Under the pieces are notes generated by a model. It was not told where the DNA came from. It saw nothing but the letters and a program-made list of their open reading frames with translations, and made no database searches. This document shows positions 13,323 to 24,510 of a DNA stretch of 64,000 nucleotides, piece after piece. The stretch is from assembly GCA_033297205.1 (NCBI GenBank), contig MU859110.1:62001-126000 (forward strand), given 5' to 3'. Each line of letters starts with the position of its first letter. Position 1 is the stretch's first letter. The translations under genes and the position numbers were made by a program. Source of the stretch: Pseudoneurospora amorphoporcata (taxonomy: Eukaryota > Ascomycota > Sordariomycetes > Sordariales > Sordariaceae).

Positions 13323-14773
13323 TGTGACCGGGTGTGGTACAGCTGGGACCGGGAACAGGTGGTTGAACTCCGCAATGTCGGCCGGGGTCCGGGTGCTTGC
13401 TCCGCAAGTATATAAGTGATTGTGTTCAGTCAGAGGTCCAGTTCGAAAACTGAGGGTGTCAGTATTTAAATACTCCCTTGAAGAAAGGGTATGACTGTTG
13501 TAGATGGAGTCACAGAAAAAATGACTCGAATTTCGAAGTGGATTAAATGGAGATATTGGAAGGGATGTTGATGTTGATAAGCGAGGGTATCTTGTACTAA
13601 GAGCCAGCATCAATGACAACAAGCGCCCCTGATAAATGTGAACCGATAACGGGGAAGAATGACATCTCATCCGCTGTTAGCCGCTGTTACCCAAAGGCAA
13701 ACAGGGGCTCGAAGTGTCTTTGAGGGGCTCTGAGGGCCAAGAAGGGGTCTTTGAAGCTGTGATCCCGGCACAAAAGCAAAGAATGTCGACGTCAAGTGAC
13801 CTTGAAGCGTTCAAGTTGAGGAATGAACTTCAGTGGCTGTACGTAACAGAAAATCGGCTTGGCTCTGCGTTGCAAATGCGGTGTGGCCAACCCGTAATAG
13901 GTACACGTGTATGTACATGCATGCCGCTACCATTACCGCCTGGACTCAACTGTCGTACATAGACTAATCTCGAGTGCAGCTCGAGTCTGTTGATAACCGT
14001 GCGTTTCACCAGTCTCTTTTACCACACCGACGCCGGATATCCCAATCATAAGCACATATGTTGATAATGGAAACCTGCTCTGTATGTCTTTATCTCCCGA
14101 ATCCTGTATCAAACGCCGACAACAGAGAGATGCCCCCATTCTATGCATGCAGCCATATGCTTTTGTGAGAGCCATTGCGACAAGACCAACCCACCGCACC
14201 TCCATCCGGATATCTCGTTGAGAACCTCGAACATGCTGTTATGCGAGTGGCGATAGTTGCTTCGACCAGGAAAGGAACTCGATGACCGGACATGACCTGG
14301 AGTTGTGGGATGACAAGCCGAGTGATGGAATCATTGTGGTAAAGTCTGGGTTCAACGGTGATTTTGACGGGAACTTTCGTGCCGGCTCAGAATGTAAGGG
14401 AAATCATTCTTCAATCCTCAGAGACCATGTATGGGCAGCAATCCAGTGCTTCGGTATCCTTTATGGTTGACGAACAAAAAGTGGAAAAAGAGAAATGAAG
14501 AGAACACGGCCGCTTCAGTCCTGGAAGTGATGGCAGATATATGATATCTCCCTGGAGCTCAGCTAGGAGTTCCATAAACGTAGTGCTTTCTTTCAGCCAA
14601 GCGAGTAATCGCTCTAAGCCGTCCGTGATGGACATGCACACTCAATTGGTGTTGATCAACCTTGGTGATGAATTAGAACAAAAGTATCAACTCTCACGTA
14701 TTCCAGCTTGAGTGAATACTTCGTCCAACAGTCCTGGTGCGTAAATCTCTGGCTTCTGTAAAAGAACGACAAG
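13323..14773. other. Intergenic, upstream of aminotransferase
   Basis: Promoter side of the minus-strand aminotransferase. A TATTTAAATA-like run lies near 13460. No further gene is recognisable; ORFs are short and motif-free. Confidence 0.45.
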
Positions 14774-15666
14774 TTACGGAGTATCCAGCAACGGATGGTG
14801 GGCGTCACCAAGGTTGCGTTCAAAGACCTGGTCATCCTGGCGTCTCCCGACATGGGCGGCTTCTTGGAAAGGGTTCAGATGGAAATCATCAACAAAATAG
14901 CTCCGGGTTGGCAGATCCCACTCCGATCGGCATCTCCCAGAAACATCCGAAAGGCAGATATCCGAGCTCCTTGTATGCGTGCTGCATGTATAGTGAGACG
15001 ACGGCCCATGTCTTTCGAAGAACTCCGGTTCCTGGCGGTATGATTCTGAAGGAGGCCTCTTGTCGGATGGACCAAGACTAGACCGGAAGGAGGTCTCGCT
15101 TCGGAGGCCCAAAGAGGTGTGTGGGAGTTGCTTGTCTGGTGTTACCGGAACAGGAATCTTGAACCGCTTGCAGATCTTGTGGATGGCCACGGTAGTGATG
15201 CTCGTAAAGGCAAAACCAAGGGGGAGCCAAGGGATAAGGCTGCTGCTTGAGGATTGATCAGATAGAACAGCTTGCAACAACACAAACAATGCTATCGGGG
15301 CGGTACACGGGCCAATTCTTCGGAGCATTAGACCTAGTCGAAACTAAAACAATCATCTGAATGGGGGTGTGCCTACTTCACAAGCGAGTAAACATTGATG
15401 GCGAGATACACCGCCGCCGAGACGATAAATAGGCCGAGAGTTCTGTGAAGCTGTCAGTACACGGCATATAAAAGGAAAAGTAGTTACAGGGGTCCTTACA
15501 GGTCAATGAAGGCAAAGTTCTCATCGTTGGCGATCGGGAACAAGACTGCCGTGCCGACCATGATCCCGCAAGAAAGAATTTTTGCGGTTCGAAGAAAGCT
15601 GTGGACCAAGGGATGATGAGGAGAGAAGAACGACATAAAGTCCGCATCACCCAAGCTGGGATCCAT
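14774..15666 (-). pseudogene. Possible broken multi-pass membrane protein gene
   Basis: Not recognised. A minus-strand model starts at ATG 15666, runs to 15500, then splices (GTAAGG donor; CACAG acceptor) to 15442-15373, giving 78 aa with two hydrophobic segments (ILSCGIMVGTAVLFPIA and LTLGLFIVSAAVYLAINV) before TAG. Just beyond, in another frame, 15315-14774 encodes two more hydrophobic stretches (TAPIALFVLLQAVLSD, LIPWLPLGFAFTSITTVAI) and a basic tail. No intron of credible length reconnects the two pieces in frame: the only phase-compatible one would be 38 nt. So this is either a frameshifted four-helix membrane protein or a short real gene plus a chance frame. Faces the similar plus-strand locus at 16618. 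Confidence 0.35.
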
Positions 15667-16617
15667 ATTGGGTAAAGTGTCAGGCTCTCAAGTGTCAGGG
15701 CGGCTCATAACCAGTCTTTTTCAATACCCAAGGCTATTGTCTGACTGAATAGTTGTAAGGTGTGTAGGGTTGGGAGTTGTTGTTCGTAATGCGACGGAGC
15801 CAACTGTTGGAGCAGGATAGTGGCGAAGGATTTATAGAAGATAGCCCAATACACGATGTGGTCCATCGCTTGACCTGTTGTTACAAGACTCCGGAGTAAT
15901 AATGAGAGGCTATGGGGTTGATTTGAGAGCCTTGATCTTGCTCCCGGAAACCCAAGGCAGTCAGTTGTCTGCCACAGCCACCGTTGAGCGGCGCAATGCT
16001 GCCACATGTTGGAGGCCGGCCAGATAATTCCGAAAGGCTAGTAAACCAATCACAGTACCCTTCGTAACTCGTCCTGGTTGCCTCCGTTGTTGATTTCTCG
16101 TTATTGCCTTGTTCATAGCCTGGCAGAGGTTGTCCGTCATGGTTAGTAGGTTGCCTTACGAATGAGTCATATGCGTTCTGTCTTCGGATTGGCCCAGGTT
16201 TCGGTGAAAGCGGTCAGCCTCACTGCCAATCTATTCTGCTGAGGGGCAGCCTGATACCCAACCGGTGTGCCTTGGGTCTTCACGCATGAGGGTGAGACAA
16301 TGGTTATCGTTTGGAGTGAAGGCTGCGTCTGTGACCCAACAAGTGAGCAAGTTGTTGATCGAGCCGGTAGGGCTGGTTGGGTCTTAAAGTCATATGCAAC
16401 CGCCCGGGCATCCGGTGATCACATCTGCCGGTTTAGGCAAGCTGAAAACCTGAGAAGAGGAATCGGGCAAATTTTCGGGAATATTTAGTCGATGGGAATG
16501 CCCTGATCATGGTACAAGAATGCTTGAACCGATGGCGGCATCTGTATTCACCTCCATGCCACAGCCCCTCGCCAGCTTCCTCGCAACCACTCATTAGCTG
16601 AAGCTCTGATTAATCCA
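15667..16617. other. Shared upstream region of divergent membrane ORFs
   Basis: About 950 bases between the two divergent starts. Short motif-free frames only. If both loci are genes, this holds both promoters. Confidence 0.35.
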
Positions 16618-17193
16618 ATGAATTTTCGAACATGCCCTCTTCGACACCGGGCCGGGAAGGTACCGGAACACGCTTCAACATGGAGCTGGAGATCCGATAT
16701 TGTCGAGATATGTCTCGCGGCTCTGTGTAGCGCCGTGATCTGGCGGTACACTTCCCACAACGACCATGAGTCCGGTCACAAAGGGGTGAGTGACCCTCCA
16801 TCGTCGAACGCATCAATCGTATTGTTGACATACTGCTTGTAGAACCGCCTAGGTAGCCCAGGGGAAAGAAATGGGCAAGACGTCATCGTATATCCGTCAG
16901 ACGGGTTGATGCTTTGGTCATGTCTGGTGTACGGCTGCTGTGTCTCGTCATTCATTCACCGCCGGCAGGAGCAGGATCCGTTCCAGTTGTTCGTCTATCT
17001 GATTTTCGTCACCGGCGCTGGAGTCGCCGGATATGCCGCCGGAGCGAGTGCAAATATGATGCTGCTCGGATATCTTCCGCAATCGATGTGCATCGCAATG
17101 GCGGCCAGCCTTTCGGGCCACGGTCTTTATAGGAGGTGGAAGTGTGTTGCACCAAGTCCAGGAGACGAGGAAAAACTCCAACCCATACGTTGA
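16618..17193 (+). CDS. Hypothetical multi-pass membrane protein
   Basis: Not recognised. Exons 16618-16785 and 16843-17193, joined across a 57-nt intron with GTGAGT donor and TTGTAG acceptor, give a 172-aa protein. Both phases fit. Hydrophobic segments include DIVEICLAALCSAVIW, LMLWSCLVYGCCVSSFI, LFVYLIFVTGAGVAGYAAGA and LLGYLPQSMCIAMAASLSG, so three or four membrane spans are likely. The tail after RRWKC is hydrophilic. Immediately downstream and in a different frame, 17209-17488 encodes another strong membrane segment (FIKSLLLFLVFVQAATVVL), which may be a continuation lost by frameshift. The true start could be further upstream since the frame is open from 16528. Confidence 0.4.
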
Positions 17194-17208
17194 ACTGGAT
17201 GGCATATG

Positions 17209-17488
17209 CATGGCGATAGTCGATTTCATCAAGTCCCTTCTGCTATTCCTGGTTTTCGTGCAGGCCGCGACGGTCGTTCTGAGCGCATTTCAGCGCTGGT
17301 CGGACGAGCAAGCGAAGCAGCTTCAACCGTTACGCCTTTGGCCAACAACAAAAGAAGAGTACACCTTGGTTACTCCGACCTGTCCTTTTCTGGAAAGGAT
17401 TGGTGTTAGCATCGGAATTCAAACACGGACGAGAGATTATATGGGCCATACGATCAAGAAAAGGCCATGTATTTACCATGCATGTTGA
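17209..17488 (+). pseudogene. Possible frameshifted 3' part of membrane protein
   Basis: A frame beginning MAIVDFIKSLLL contains one strong hydrophobic segment followed by a polar tail to a TGA at 17488. It lies right after the 172-aa membrane protein but in another frame, and I could not find splice sites that join them in phase. It may be a remnant of the same gene after an indel, a separate small gene, or chance. Confidence 0.25.
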
Positions 17489-19172
17489 TGAAAGATAGCG
17501 CGGCGAAGACGACGAAGCAAGTCCTCGAAGGGCCCCTTGGCTAGATTTCCAAGGCTTGAGCGAAGATGTCAAGAATGAGATTGAAACATCTGGGATGGTG
17601 GGATTCGAAGAGAGGACAGAGATGTGGGGAAAGGAAATAGATTACAAAACACAGAAAGAATTCAGCCTTGTATTTGTCATGGAACTGCGGGAGATAGCTG
17701 AAGATCATACTTTGGTCAATCCGATCATTGATTTGGAAGGAATCACCTCACCTCAATGCATTAATTGTCGTATGTAGGAAGTGCGACGGAAGTGCTCCTG
17801 CCGCCTGCCGACAAAATCATCCGATGTTCCCAAATTATGTACTGTAGTCGTGGCACGCGCCTGAAAGCTTACTTGACGGGTAACGAACGTGCAAGCAGTG
17901 CCTTCGACACTCATGACGACTTTTACCCCCCTTTTTTTTTCTCCACCACAACAAAAGTCAACAATGCGGTGTCGAGGCAACATGAAACTCCGAAGCGGAA
18001 CACAGCGGGAGTGACCCGCCCAGGGGCAACGGAAGACCAGACAACGGAAAAGTGGAGCATCAACGGAGAAGCGGCGCCGAGGACTCTGAGCCACAGCCCA
18101 CAATGGACCCGGAACCACCGAAACTTTTTCACGATTTGGCGGGCCGATGGGTGTTGGCGTTACGCCCAGAAAACCCACTCCCAACCACCCGATTCACAGG
18201 TCAGTGATGGCAGCGGTGGCAGTGTGCTGAAGACCTCTCCAATCTCAGTGCAACAACACAAACAACAGCGTTTGTCCGTGCCTCCCAAGGAAACACATCC
18301 CCCAACCTCCCGTCCTTTGAAGAACCCAAAAAAAAAAAAAAAGAAAAAAAAAGGTTTCAAGATTCTAACATTCGCAAAGGACCAAAGGAAACATTCCTAC
18401 ATTGTTTCATGAAGGAAAGTTGGCTAAAACGGAACGAGACCGAAACCTTTTCCTCCATGCTCAAGTGTTGTCCGATGGAGCTCTCAGTGGTCCCTTGAAA
18501 AAGCAGGCTCCTTAGCTCCAAGCCCGGGCGGCCCAGAGAGAGCTGATGGTGGGGAGCCTACAATGACGATTCTGGCAGGTTGTTGACTTGTGAGAGGCTG
18601 GGACAAGCTGGGACAAGACCTGGACCGCCAACTGCCTTGTTCAGCCAGTCCGGGCCTTTTCTCACAAGGATTGATGTGATCGGAGAGTGTGATTCCTTTT
18701 TCCACTCGCGTTTACGCATTCGCTGCATTCATTGATCCAGCGCCTGGGTCCCATTAAAAGCCGGGAACAGGGCAAGTGTCATGCAAGATCCCGCGACCCT
18801 TCTTTTCCTGTTCGTATACATAAGACTACTGCCACTGCCTGGGACCGTTGATCATCACTCGTTGAACCTGTCGTCCCATCTGTCGTCATACACCAAACAA
18901 GTCTGTCAATTTATACTCAGGTTTCTGTTGTTACCCATCCCGATTCCCGAAAACCGTTCGACGTTGTGACCGCCGCTTTGGCTTCGAGTTCACCATCACA
19001 TCACCGCTCACACGAGTCCGTTTCACCAACCCACCCCGCGATCGAGAGCACCGATTCAACTTCGAAGACCCAAAAGCCGAACCTTGGTTGCCTCTTCAGT
19101 CCAAAGCTCCCAAATAATTCTTCCTGACCTCCCTGTGTCACCACAAGACCTGGGAACACAAAAACAACAATC
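17489..19172. other. Intergenic / promoter of the CRH gene
   Basis: No gene recognised. Holds a purine-rich A tract with single G interruptions at about 18330-18355 and a C/T- and CACCA-rich leader from about 18.8 kb that resembles the 5' leader of the cell-wall gene. Confidence 0.45.
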
Positions 19173-20413
19173 ATGGTGTCCCTAAGTTGGCGAACAGCGG
19201 TGACAGCTGCTTTCGCAAGTGTAGCTTCCGCGCAAACATGGTCAGCATGTAACCCAACACAGCGAAGTAAGTCTCTTAAAACCCCATTCTCATTTCAGAC
19301 TTACATATCCATATCCCCAAAGTAAAAAAAAATAAAGAGAGAAAAGAAACATGCCTAACACCATCCCTCCCCCTCTTTCCAGCCGACTGCCCCCCAAACA
19401 CCGCCCTCGGCATGGCCATCAACGTCGACTTCACCCAAGGCGGCGTGAACTCCTTCAACGCCTACGGCGGTACGCCCACCTACTCCAAAAACGACGGCGT
19501 CTCCTTCACCGTCGCCAAACCCGGCGATAGCCCCCAGTTATCCTCCATCTTCTACATCATGTTCGGGCGCGTCGAAATTACCATGAAGGCGGCCCCCGGT
19601 GCGGGAATCGTTTCCTCGGTAGTCCTCCAATCCGACACCCTCGACGAGATCGACTTTGAGTGGTTAGGAGCCGACAACACGTACGTGCAGACCAACTTCT
19701 TCTCCCAAGGGAAAACCGCCACCTACGACCGCGGCCAGTTCAATCCGGCGCCCAACTCCCAGGGGCAGTTCATCAAGTACACGATCGACTGGACTAGCGA
19801 ACGAATCGCGTGGTATGTGGGCGGCACGCTGGTCCGGTCGTTGACCGTCAACGATGCCGGCGGACAATACCCGCAGTCGCCCATGCAAGTCAAGTTTGGC
19901 GCGTGGTCGGGCGGCGACAGCGCCAATTCCCCTGGTACAATCCAGTGGGCTAGGGGTCCCACCGATTATAGTAAGGGCCCTTTCTCAATGGCGGTCAAGA
20001 GCATCATGGTTGCCGATTACTCGACGGGCAAGTCATACCGTTACGGCGACACGAGCGGCACGTGGCAGAGCATCATCGCGGAGGGCGGCAAGGTGAACGG
20101 GAACCTGGGCAAGTCCGGCACGGTCACAGTGACGGCTAGCGCACCGGCGGCGTCGAATACGGGGGTTGCGAGCGGCTCGGTGCCCGTGGGTGGAATTGGG
20201 GCCGTCAGTGGAGATGCGTCCGGCAGCGGCAGTGGTAGCACCGGCGGCACGAAGACTACCTACGGTGTTCCTGATGGCTGGGTTATGAAACCAGATGGGA
20301 AGATCGTGCCTATTGGCGCGGCGAGCGCGATGATGAGGCCGCCGCAGGGTTTGCTGGTTGCTACGTCGCTTGTGACGGTGGCTCTTGCTGCTTTCGTTGG
20401 GTGCTTGGCTTGA
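19173..20413 (+). CDS. CRH-like GPI-anchored transglycosylase (GH16)
   Basis: Exons 19173-19266 and 19383-20413 give 374 aa. CRH enzymes cross-link chitin to beta-glucan at the cell surface. A signal peptide ends about SVASA-QTW; the early cysteines (SACNPTQ, TDCPPN) and FTQGGVNSFNAYGG are family-typical. The GH16 active site DEIDFEWLG places the nucleophile at about E120, the helper Asp at D122 and the acid/base at E124. ITMKAAPGAGIVSSVVLQSD and FGAWSGGDSANSPGTIQWA follow the usual Crh pattern. The C-terminus has a Gly/Ser-rich linker and a terminal hydrophobic segment (LLVATSLVTVALAAFVGCLA), consistent with a GPI anchor. No chitin-binding module is present, so it is nearer the short Crh1/Crr1-like forms. 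The 116-nt intron has a GTAAGT donor. Confidence 0.93.
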
Positions 20414-21398
20414 GGTCTTCAACCTAGTTGATGGTAAATCTGGAGTGGCATGACATCACCCTTCCAGGTTTCTGTTGCTGCTCAATAATGATCCGGGTCT
20501 TCTCCTTTGGAGGCTGAAGGCGTAGGAGCCGGCAGCAGCACGATGCATTTGCAGGCGTAAGATTCAATCTGGGTTTGGGCATTTTACCTAATACGGCGTT
20601 TAAGGGATATTTGGCTTAGTAGAGATCTAATATGTATCGGCGACGGCAGCGTTACCCATGTATATGATTGGAAGCAGAGGGAATGATAATGTACTACCTA
20701 TGGTATGGGACATTTTTGTACTCTTACATCACGATAGACACCACATACACACACAAGTTGGACAACCTGATCAGCATTTTCAAACGGCAGATGCCCTTTG
20801 TTTAGGCACGTATGCAGCCAATTTCTGGTAGTAGTTGTGTCTCAGTTGGTGTCTTCACATACCATTGGATATTTGTCCTCTCACGAACATGCGTGGTCGC
20901 AACAACAAGTGATGATGGTATTCGATTTTATACTCCGTTGTTAACGATAATCCATTCTAGGTTTTGAGGATATAGCGACCATCTATCCCGCTTCTGAATC
21001 CCTTGATTCTTTGCCAGCCTCGACACCGATATGGAGTGAACACCGACCTCCGTAACTCCACGCTCTGAGATCAAGCTGTGCACAATGCGAATGGAAACTC
21101 CATACAACTCATCAAGAGCAAGCAAATTGCCTCCATCATTTCTCTAACCATTAGACCGCATAAAACTTCGCTTCGCCTGCTTTTGTTTTGGCATACGCGT
21201 CCAGCAAGCTTTCTAACAAAACCCATGATGCCCAAATGAGGATAGTAAAACGATTTACCAAGGGGTCTATCAAGGCTATTTCGTGTGTGATCGGAGTGAA
21301 AGGCGCCAAAAAGAAAAACATGAAATTCATGTTGTTGTCTATAGGAACGGCTTGTGTGAATAACTTATCAGAATACGAACGACGATACCTGGCCAACC
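20414..21398. other. Intergenic between convergent CRH and TOP1
   Basis: 3' flanks of two convergent genes. AT-richer than the genes, no motif-bearing frame. Both polyadenylation regions should lie here. Confidence 0.5.
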
Positions 21399-24300
21399 TC
21401 AGAACTCCCACGTCGAGTCGGTTCCGACAGACTCAATAGCCCACTTAAACTTTTCGCGCAACGTCTTGGAGAAGAACTTCTCGATAGGCACATTGAACTT
21501 AGCCGAGAAGACGACCGTAAGACGGGGATCGATGTAGTTCTGTGATAGAGGGTCAGCATCCTGCTAAACATCTGAATGAAAACTGATCTCTGACTTACGA
21601 TTTTGGAGGTGCCAAGAGCAACCTCTTTGTTTCCTTCACGATCCGCGGATTGCAGCTCCAGGTTCTTGATACGCTGATCAAGCTTCACAAGAGCTGCCTC
21701 CAACTTCTCGACAGAAGGACCCTTGCCTTCAGCCTCGACCTTCTTGGTCTTGTTCTCCTTCTTGAACTTGGCTTCTAGTTCGGAGGCCGCCTTGAGTCGC
21801 TCCTTGAGCTCGCTGGCAGGCAGAGGCTTCTCGCCCTCGGCCATCCGCTTCTCGTTGTCCTTTTCGAACTTCTTGTTGATCTTGCTCTTCTGGTCCTCGA
21901 CGAGGAACTCCTGATAAGACTTAACCCACTCTTCTGTCAAGTCCTCATCAAGCTCAAAGAAGGCAGCACCCTTCTTCTTCTTGAGTTTTGGGTCAAGATC
22001 GAGCATCATCATCTTTGTCCGCCATTTCTGGTATCGCAGGCCTTTGATCTGCTCGACGAGCTTCTTCATCTGCTGCTCGTGGCCAGCACCGACAGTGCGC
22101 TTGTGGTTGCAGAGAATAGCAACCTGACGATTGCAGTCATTGTAGAGCTTGACCTTTTCGGCGACCGTGGCATTCGTCACCTTGAGCTCCTGCAGCAGCT
22201 TAGACATGGTGTACGATGCGTTGTAAGTACGGAAAACCTTTGCCGTAAGCCCAGGCATGTAGCTCGACAAGTGCTTGTTGAGTTGGGTTGTCTACATAGC
22301 GAGTCAGCCATGCTTCCGAATCATGTAAAGTAGAATAAACTTACCGTTAGTCTGTCGAAGATGTCATCTCCATCCTCCTTGGGAGGCTTCTTGAACATCT
22401 TGAGGTTCTTGAAAACCTGGCGATCAACCGTGAACTCGTTGTAGAAACGAATACTGTCCTTACCCAAGAAGTCGAAAATGACAGTGTTGGGTTCCCTAAG
22501 GGTGACGTGCTCGTACTTGAGAGAGCAGCAACCGACAGTCTCGGCCTCGTTTTCGGTATCTTTTTCGTTACCGGCTCTAAGAGCGAACTTGTCAATGAGG
22601 TACATGGCCGTTGCACGTTGCCTGTCAGCCATGACTTCGCTCTTGAGGTCCTTGGTGTAGTCGGCACGGATGCGGTCGATGTGTTTCTTGAGCTCACGGG
22701 CCTTTTCGAACTTCTTGAAATCGGCCTTGCCCTTGACAGTACTGTTTGCTGCCAACATGACATACTTGTAGTGGCCGTTGATGTTCTCTTGCCACATTGC
22801 GAGCCAAGTTGCCTTGTTGTCATGTTGAACGGCCTTCCACTTGTGGCCAGCTGGCGGATCTGGGACCTTGGCCTCCTTGCCAATGTTGATGGTGATTTGC
22901 TCTGGCAAGACACGCTTCTTGATACACCCAGTCTTGGGGTGGTCACCGCGACCGCGGAAAAGGCCTGGAATTTCCACTCTGGGGTTACCGACCTTTTCTT
23001 TTCGCCCATCCCACTTGCAATACAGATATGGGGCGTCCCTCTTCTCTCTTTCGGCCTTCTCGGCCTTCTTCTCTGCTGACGACCGGGCATTCTTGGCCTT
23101 CGTTTGAGCGTCCTTGTAAGCCCACAACTGGGAGAAGTCGAGTTTTTCGAATTCCTTGATGTCGACCTTTTTGCCGTTCTTGTCTTTGGCGCCGCCTGTC
23201 CGATCCAGTATCTCCTTGAAGTCCCTGAAGAAGTTCTTCTGGAAAGTCGGGTTCTCAACATTCACCGTCGAGTTAAGCATGAAGCCGAAAAAGCTGGCAG
23301 CTTCCTCGGCCTCGATGTCGAGTTCGACCGGCGTTCCATCGTAGAGCAGCTTGACATCCTTGGGCAGACGCTGGTAATCCTCGGGAAAGATGACACCGTT
23401 GTGCTCCAAGGTGTTCCACTTGATACTGTCATCTTCCTTCTTCGCCGACTCCTCCCACCACTTATACTCCTCTTCCTCATCGTCCTCATCAGTGATGTCC
23501 TTCGATTCTTCCTTGACGGGCTTCTTGGCAGTGGCAGCCTTGCCCTTCGCGGCGGCCTTCGCGGCAGGCTTTGCAGCAGGTGCCTTCTTCGCCCGCTTGG
23601 CGATGGGCACATCCGAGTCGGATTCTTCCTTCTTCACACCGTTCGCCTTCTTCGCAGCTGTGCCGTTGGCCTGTCGCTTGGTGGGTTTCGCAAGGGGTTC
23701 GTCATCGGAGGATTCATCCTTCACGGCCTTCTTAACAACAGGCTTCTTGGCCTTGGTATCAGCACGGATATTCTTGGCTTCCTTAACGGCCGCCTTCTCA
23801 ATGCTGGCTTTCTTCGCGGCGATCTTTCCAAGGGGTTCGTCATCATCGGAATCTACGTCCATATCCGTGTTCTTGGCGGAGGGAGGCAACCTCGCGCCAT
23901 TCTTTTTCGCAATCGGCTCGTCGTCGCTATCGGAGTCTGGTTGCTTATGTTGTGTTTTTGAACGTTTCGCCTGTCCTAGTTAGCCAAAGGCCAAGAAAGG
24001 ATACCAAGCTGGAAAGACAAGGAAGCCTACCAAGGGTGCTTCGTCATCACTGGATTCATCCTTGTAGTTGATAGACTGATCAATGGATGCCCGCGACTTG
24101 CGCTTAGCCTGACCGTTTACTGGGGAGTCGATATCCATCTTGTCCTGGTCGACGGGGCCGTTGCGGATGGAGACACCAACGGGAGCCATATGAACCTTGG
24201 AGTCAGCAGCGTCCATGGCACGATCATCGGCCTTGGAGATTATCGGTGCCGAGGCTACAGTTGATGGAAAGTCAGTCTCATAGGCGTGGTATAATAGCAG

Positions 24301-24510
24301 GTTACATCTAGAAGATGAGGCCATGGAAGGCATGACACGTCGACTCGAATCGGCTGGCAACCCGTGTGACGGTGGGCAGAGGATAGAGTGAAGGGGTAGT
24401 GAGCGAGAGCTGATGGGGAAAGGTGTGACTGGTCACAGAAGCATCGACGTACCGTGGCCGTTAACCTTCAGGTTGGCGAGCGGCTTGTCGTCCTCAGAGC
24501 CGGAAGACAT
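21399..24510 (-). CDS. TOP1: DNA topoisomerase I (type IB)
   Basis: Five exons, 24510-24453, 24254-24031, 23970-22345, 22291-21599 and 21539-21399, give 913 aa. It relaxes supercoils in the nucleus by nicking one strand through a 3'-phosphotyrosine. The first ~290 residues are a Lys/Asp/Glu-rich tail with repeated SDDEPL/SDxDxPIAK blocks and nuclear localisation-like basic runs. The core follows: KWNTLEHNGVIFPEDYQ, YCKWDGRKEKVGNPRVEIPG, RGRGDHPKTGCIKKR, then the catalytic region RATAMYLIDKFALRAGNEKD. A charged coiled-coil linker leads to the C-terminal domain with SKINYIDPRL; the Tyr (about Y869) is the nucleophile, and its motif is split by the last intron after SKI. All catalytic motifs appear intact. 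Divergent from the ATP synthase gamma gene. Confidence 0.97.

Noticed and set aside
23104..23961. Long plus-strand open frames opposite TOP1
   Set aside because: Mirror of the Lys/Asp/Glu-rich TOP1 tail; composition explains the openness.
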